A DNA stretch of 64,000 bases from Apostichopus japonicus. Lineage: Eukaryota > Echinodermata > Holothuroidea > Aspidochirotida > Stichopodidae. Below are positions 58,133-64,000 of this stretch, piece by piece. Each line of letters starts with the position of its first letter. Positions within the stretch are counted from its first letter, which is position 1. The position numbers and the translations under genes were made by a program. The notes under the pieces are model-generated. The model was not told where the DNA came from. It ran no database searches and saw only the letters and a list, made by a program, of their open reading frames with translations. The stretch spans positions 22,011,611-22,075,610 of the forward strand of contig NC_092576.1 in assembly GCF_037975245.1 (NCBI RefSeq). Reading direction: 5' to 3'.

Positions 58133-58421
58133 GTTACTCGACGTATTTAGCTGGATGATTTAAGAAGTACGTACAGTGTGTATTGAGACTCTGTGTGTGT
58201 GAAAACATATAGAGTACTACTGCTGTAACTGATTGAAAGTAGGCTATATAAACTGTACAGTGTTCTTTGCAATTTGGAAAATTTCTTTGCCCATAAACAT
58301 ATTTGCATATACTCATGGCATGTCTTCATTTCTTTTAATTATGACTTCATGATTGCCACGGCAACAAACCAGTGTTTGTCTAACATTTCGATCCTGAAGC
58401 AATTCTCCTCTCTATACACTC

Positions 58422-58452
58422 GACCAGTCTCGAATCGCATTCGAGACTGGTC
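58422..58452. repeat. Perfect 14-bp hairpin
   Basis: GACCAGTCTCGAAT and ATTCGAGACTGGTC are separated by CGC, forming a perfect stem-loop. There is no T tract after it and no adjacent gene to which it clearly belongs. Confidence 0.95.
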
Positions 58453-60749
58453 CAGTATACATAAAGTTGGTTTAGACATTTATGAATACAAGTTAACAAT
58501 CGATTAGCGTGCAGTTAACTGATTACCACTACGCCTTCGTATTAATAATAGAATGAATTATTTCTAACTACTCCATTTTCTGACATTGTTGTTAAAAAGT
58601 AATGTTTATCATAATACTTGTGTATAAACGCAATATATCATCGCTCCTATATAAAGAGTCAATTCGATATTGTAATTGGTTGGTCATCGGGAGCTATTAT
58701 TTTGATTGTCTCAGTTGCCATAAGAATAAAATTCATGACACTTGAGCTGGGAGAATGGGTTATGGAAAGTTCGGGACCCTGTGTTGAGATAAGCAAAATA
58801 TTTTGTCTGGCAAAATTGCTTACACCCTACAGTTACGCACCTACGGTCCCCACCCCCTCCCCCAAAAAATAATTACAGGCACAACACAACAATGTCGTGT
58901 TTGTCAACACTTTGCTTTGCAAATATTATTAAAGTCTTTCGCACGCAATTGTCCCTATTAAACGATTTGAATATCTAGTATACATCATAGATCATATGTA
59001 TACCATGGAGACATTAATCACACTCTATTTACTGTAATACAAGTATCTATGTATGATTCATTATCTCTTTGATTTGTAAACATTTTGCCGGTATAACACT
59101 GTCTAAACACCGTAGCTCAAACACTACGAATACACAAAACCTGATAGTAACCGGGCTAAACGTCTATGAAAAGACTGAGATAATGCGTACATAATTATCG
59201 TTACAATATTCAATGATTTTTTCGTGAAGTTTCGTGTACGATTGTAAGGATACTACACTCTCTATGAATGTGTTGCACAGAAACGTAATAATACTTTACG
59301 TATATGCAATACTTTTTCTAGCTGTTGTAGTAGTGACTGTTGTACAACCATCTATATGTCTGCAACCTCTGTCATTTCTCTTCCTTCCTCTGTATCTATT
59401 ACTTTCTGCTTTACTGATACAGACCACGACAAATGTAACCCTGCATGGAGGATGACTTTAACAGCATCAATCTTATTTTAAGAATCGTACAGATACAGAC
59501 AGTAGATGGGAATATAATGGAAGAGAAGACAATTAACAGAATTATTAAAGTAATTATTGCAGGATATTCGATTGAGTATTATACACTGATCGATAACCAC
59601 CCCGGCGATCTGAAATTTCTCCTTCAGTAACGACATGTTATAAATTATTATGTTTTAATTGAAACTGTTGGAAAAGAGGGCAACATAATTGTAACTTAGA
59701 CTATAAACATTTTTAGAAAGCACAAAGCACGCGATTAAAAACCTTTAAGATTAAAATACTAAAAAATAGTATACACGAGGAGTATATACGATTATGCAGG
59801 TGTTCACATACCCTATAATTTTTGTTTCAATGATATTAATTTACTCATTAATTTAGTTTCCTCCCCTAAATCACAGAGGAGGAAAGTAACGTTTGTAGGG
59901 GAGAAAAACTTACGTTTTTCAGTGAGTAACTAACGGGTCCGGAAGCTAACGGGAGTCGTAAAAAGCACATGCTGCAACATAAACAAGTAGTGTTTTGGGA
60001 ATTGAGATCAGTATTGTACTACTACTAGTTATAATGGTGTGCTACGTATATGTTAGCCATTCACCAGGCATTAAACTACGTTTACTCCATCACATAAAAT
60101 ACCGACAGTGCGCCTTTATATACCTTTGCTAATTTTGTTTGCTATGATTCATAAACAAATCACATGAATTTTTAGCCACCTGACAAGATCAATACAATTA
60201 CATATGAGATCAAAATTGGACAAGTAAGTTGTCACCATTAATTTCGAGTGTTCCCTGACGTATTCACCCTAGATCTGCCCCCTCCCATTCACACTTAATT
60301 TCGTGGCCCGACATAGCATATCGATCCTAGCGGTATAGTTCAATGAAGACGTATCCTATAGCACAAACAAGATACTTGATATAAGTTAGGCATTATGACT
60401 CATGTACACAGTCCTTTAGGCCAAGTAGGACTCCTACCTACTAACGCCAAAACGCCTTGCTATTTGAGCAGACGTTAATCCGATTTTAAGTACCATACTG
60501 CATCCATGGGAAAGCCCTTGCTAACAAGACGCCCACGACCTTGATGTACCTCTTCATCATCAATCCCCGCCATTGTAAGGTCGATGATTAGAGAGTACTT
60601 CAAGAATTTTTGGGCTGATTTCTAAGATATTCTCCTAACCTTTGCATTCAACTAAACAACTGAGCAGTGTTGTCTTGAACAGCGCCGCCGCAGGGCATGA
60701 AAAATGTCCGTTTTGGCGAGTGCTTTAGTCATTCCGCTGCAGTAAATGT
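58453..60749. other. No supported gene
   Basis: AT-rich with short ORFs. One ORF at 59234-59455 starts with a strongly hydrophobic run that could mimic a signal peptide, but it has no splice or homology support. Confidence 0.45.
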
Positions 60750-61000
60750 TGCGGCATAACGAGTACGTAAACGAAGTCGTTATGTCGTAGTAAAGGCTGT
60801 CGCATAATGAGTAAGATTTACGTTAGTCCTTATATGACAATAACATTGCCGCATAATTATTATTTTTTCTTCCTTAGTCAGTATGTGACTGTAAATATTG
60901 CCGCATAATGACTACGATATTTCTTGAAGTCATTATGAGGCAGTTAAAACTGCATAATAAAGACAATATAATTTTGAAATTCCGAAAGGGCGACCTTTCA
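60750..61000. repeat. Tandem ~50-bp units, each an imperfect hairpin
   Basis: GCATAA (with TGCCGCATAATGA-like context) recurs at 60754, 60802, 60851, 60903 and 60952, spacing 48-52. Most units also carry a roughly complementary GTCATTATG(A/T)GGCA-type segment, so each can fold. Further inverted relatives continue to about 61,130. Confidence 0.65.
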
Positions 61001-64000
61001 TTGGCAGCTGACAGACTGCCCAATAAAAATTGCTCATTATGCTGCGTAAAAGGAACCTCGCATAGTGACTTTTTATTGTTTTTCTAATTATGTGATACAA
61101 CATTCCTTTCTTTAGAAGGAGTAAAAGCTGCATAAAAAGTTACTGAATAATACTGTCCGTTTTGGAGTTTCATACTGATTTGCTGTCTTGGAATTGGTGC
61201 TTATTGCAAGGACGAAATACCTTAATCGTTTAGTTAATTTGATGGAACATTCTTCTAGTTTAGAGGATTAGATTTAAACCATGTCTATTCTCGTCTCTGT
61301 CATACTCAGTCATAGTTATCATAATATTCGTCATAACCGGCTTGTTAGCATGTTACTGTTTTGAGTACAATCTGTATCGTATTTATTTCAGTGATTAGTT
61401 TCGTAATGTTTGATTATTGTTATGTATCATTTATCTTGTTTTACAGTTGTACCGCACACACACAAGCGAGGAATACATTCAGAAGGTAACGCCTGCCTTT
61501 TGTCATTCATGGTTAGCTGGTTGGCTAGCGGCGCATATCCGACGCACAGTGAGTGCGGTAGCACATGAACTATTAGTGAATACTTGTAATGCCATTTTTT
61601 ACATATATTTTTACATATATTTTAATATATTATATACTAGGCCTATTTTGTATCATATGTTCAGTACAATCATCCAAAAATGTTCGCATCTAACCAGGCG
61701 ATGCTACTGAGACGTTAACGGGACAATTTGTAAAAAAAACCCCGATTCATCAGATCTGAGCAATCGAAAGGAAAAAGTTGGCGCAATACACAAAAGTAAT
61801 AGAAATAAAATTAAACAACATTATAACAACAGTAGTTAATTGCTTTGTTGCTATTTATTGTTTGAGTTGATGGTTCTATTTTAATTTGAGTTCATAAATA
61901 CATGAACCTTGATTTATTGTTAGTATGGCACTTACAGTGTGTTAACAAGTTTAATTTGTATTGGTTAATACATGCATTCGATAAATCACTTTCAGATTTA
62001 CTTACGTCATGATCGGATGCTTCCACTAGGAACTCTATGAATATAGGCCATATTTATTACGGTTCGAATATATAATTCCCCGTATCCAGAACTGTAATCT
62101 ATTAATACAGGCCATCTTTATTACGGTTCGAATATTTCATTTCACGTAGGCCAGAAATTTCTAAAGCAGTATAAATCAGAAAAACTACGTATAGAGACAG
62201 TGATTGATTGCGCACCGTTACTTTGCTGTCAAATGTGCTTTAGTTCTTAGTGGAGAGAGGAAAATAAAGAATGGCTAAGTGATAGCACCAACTTTCATAG
62301 TTCCCGGATTAAAACAAAATAGACATTTTAAATTCAATTAATTATTTGATGAGCCTGACAAAAATCATTAACGCAAGTAATCCGATGTTTAGATATATGT
62401 CAACATACTGAAACAAGCTGTCATACGTCTGTTTCACGTACTTGCAACAAGGTTATATTTAAACTCGATTCCGGTGTTAAACAGAGAAATGATTAACATT
62501 GTTGATCTGCCACATATGGTACTGTTTGGTGCATAAGTGTTCGGTGCACGCCCTAAACTGTGTGATTCACCCTGTGATTAACTGAGCACCTTGTGCATAG
62601 GCATATTACTAAATCAGAAGCATTGCATTCACCATTGAACAGTGTAAACCTTTTTTGTTTCAATTTTTATAAGTCTCATTCTTATATCTTACAAAATAGC
62701 CTCGTCAATTGTAAGTTAAAAAAGAAGTGATTCTTTGATTATTCTATTAGAAACACAGATCGTACTGTTTATTTCCGCCCATACCAACCAAGAAAACTGG
62801 TAGAACTCTTGTCCTTTTTCATTGGTCAAATCATTTCAAGTGGCTTAATAATTTACATATCTGTCCCTAAAACATTTATATATTCATTTTGTATTGGACC
62901 GGAAAACCCTCGTCATTTTGACATCGAATTGGATATAGGCTAATAAATCTTGAACCCTCTTTTTTGTTTCTTTGTTTGGGGAACACGTGATACATCATCC
63001 GCATGCCCAGTAACAATGTTGTTTTGCCGCTACAAACGTAACATGCATTTTCCGATACTCTGCTACGTTGTGTCAACCTATAATATCATTGTTAACGCTG
63101 TTTTAATAAAAATCTCTTTTACTCAATTAGCTTCATTTTAAAACAGGAAAAGTTGATATCAAACACTTGTTGACATGGTTTTAAATCAGTGTAATGTCAA
63201 CACTACTTTGGTCCAGGGAACCTAAAGTTGGAGACGGTGACTCGTACACATATCACTTGGCATTTGCGAGAGTGAATTTTTGTTTGAAATTTCCAATTCT
63301 ATCTCCAGTTCGTAAATTTTTCAGGACAAATTTGGCAAGGCAGTTAATATTTGATAACGAACATTTTGAAACAAAATACCATAATTCTTCCCGGTATTAT
63401 AATGGAATGTGCAACATCTTTGTTTTACGTGAGTTGCAACAAGAACGAACATGTTTGTGTACGCAAGATTACCTCAACCTCGCCAATCCACAGACCGATT
63501 CCACGAAAAATCCTGCTATGCGCGTCTTAGAGGTCAACCTTCCCATATATGGTCTGTCCAAGTGACTTATAATACACTCAGCATGCGTACGGTATCTTGG
63601 TCTACATCATTCACCTTACACAACATCTGCCTTTAAGTATTATTGTAACTGTAGTCAATATTCGCTAATATAAGCAGTAAATCCTCCTGTATGTCACAAA
63701 GCATAACGACCTACACACGTACGTACGCGCACGCACCCAGCATCACTATATAGGTTACGATGACCATCAATAACAAAAACCTCTCTACGACAAACTAAAC
63801 CTTATGATAGTAAGGCCTGAAGTTTCGTATGGCTGTTTCATCGCTGTGTAATAGGAAAACGTTATAAGGGACATTCCATCAACGACCTACACACATGACA
63901 AAACAGTAAACATTTGAAAATGATCGTTCTGAGCAAAATATTGTAATAGTTAGTAAGTTTAGATTCATATGTGTGTTTAGGTCTTCAGTGTACACATTTA
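61001..64000. other. No supported gene; one short direct repeat
   Basis: Two diverged copies of a 64-bp unit (GGCCATaTTTATTACGGTTC at 62046 and 62110) lie at 62.04-62.15 kb. A 123-codon plus-strand ORF at 63194-63565 has no recognisable domain and no clear splice context, so it is left uncalled. A micro-exon-like segment at about 61447-61485 (acceptor TTTTACAG, donor GTAACG) is also unproven. Confidence 0.4.

Noticed and set aside
59234-59455. ORF with a signal-peptide-like hydrophobic run
   Set aside because: Hydrophobic runs are common in AT-rich translated DNA, and there is no donor or following exon in phase.
63194-63565. Plus-strand 123-codon ORF
   Set aside because: Reasonable composition, but no recognisable motif, no splice context and no related copy in the window. 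Homology evidence would be needed.

Overview
The window looks like animal nuclear DNA from a marine deuterostome, most likely an echinoderm and plausibly a sea cucumber. That assignment is inference. It rests on AT-rich sequence with GT-AG introns, a DED-NACHT-LRR immune receptor, an Ig-like family with the motifs I associate with echinoderm predicted proteins, and abundant DIRS, Penelope and hAT-type repeats. Coding sequence is sparse and almost all genes are split, so most long ORFs are not genes.

Layout. 1 to about 5.0 kb (minus strand): a DIRS-type retrotransposon cut by the window edge, with an open Gag-like ORF, an open reverse transcriptase/RNase H ORF, and the N-terminus of a tyrosine recombinase ORF in a third frame. 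8.4-20.9 kb (minus strand): an NLR-type receptor assembled from four exons: a short start exon (20.9 kb), a death-effector-domain exon (17.2-16.95 kb), a NACHT exon (16.4-14.9 kb) and an LRR-like exon (8.7-8.5 kb). Splice phases agree at every junction. Its introns hold tandem repeats and a dead Penelope-like element in the opposite orientation. 20.9-33 kb: repeats, a cluster of CRE palindromes with a GC box, a hAT-like MITE with an 8-bp target duplication, and a 183-bp satellite. 33-41 kb: no gene seen. 41.2-48 kb: a possible piggyBac N-terminal relic, then two divergently oriented members of an Ig-like receptor family on either side of a 62-bp satellite. The plus-strand member is clearly dead; the minus-strand one is doubtful. 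48-64 kb: mostly non-coding, with one well-supported exon of unknown function (51.7-51.9 kb), a 126-residue ORF (58.1-57.8 kb), a fold-back element and several small repeat arrays.

Taken together, the host genes that can be read are innate-immune in type: an intracellular NLR with a death-fold adaptor domain, and Ig-like surface or secreted proteins. They sit in repeat-rich DNA of the sort that promotes duplication and decay. Exon calls come from reading splice signals and frames by eye; no database search was possible.
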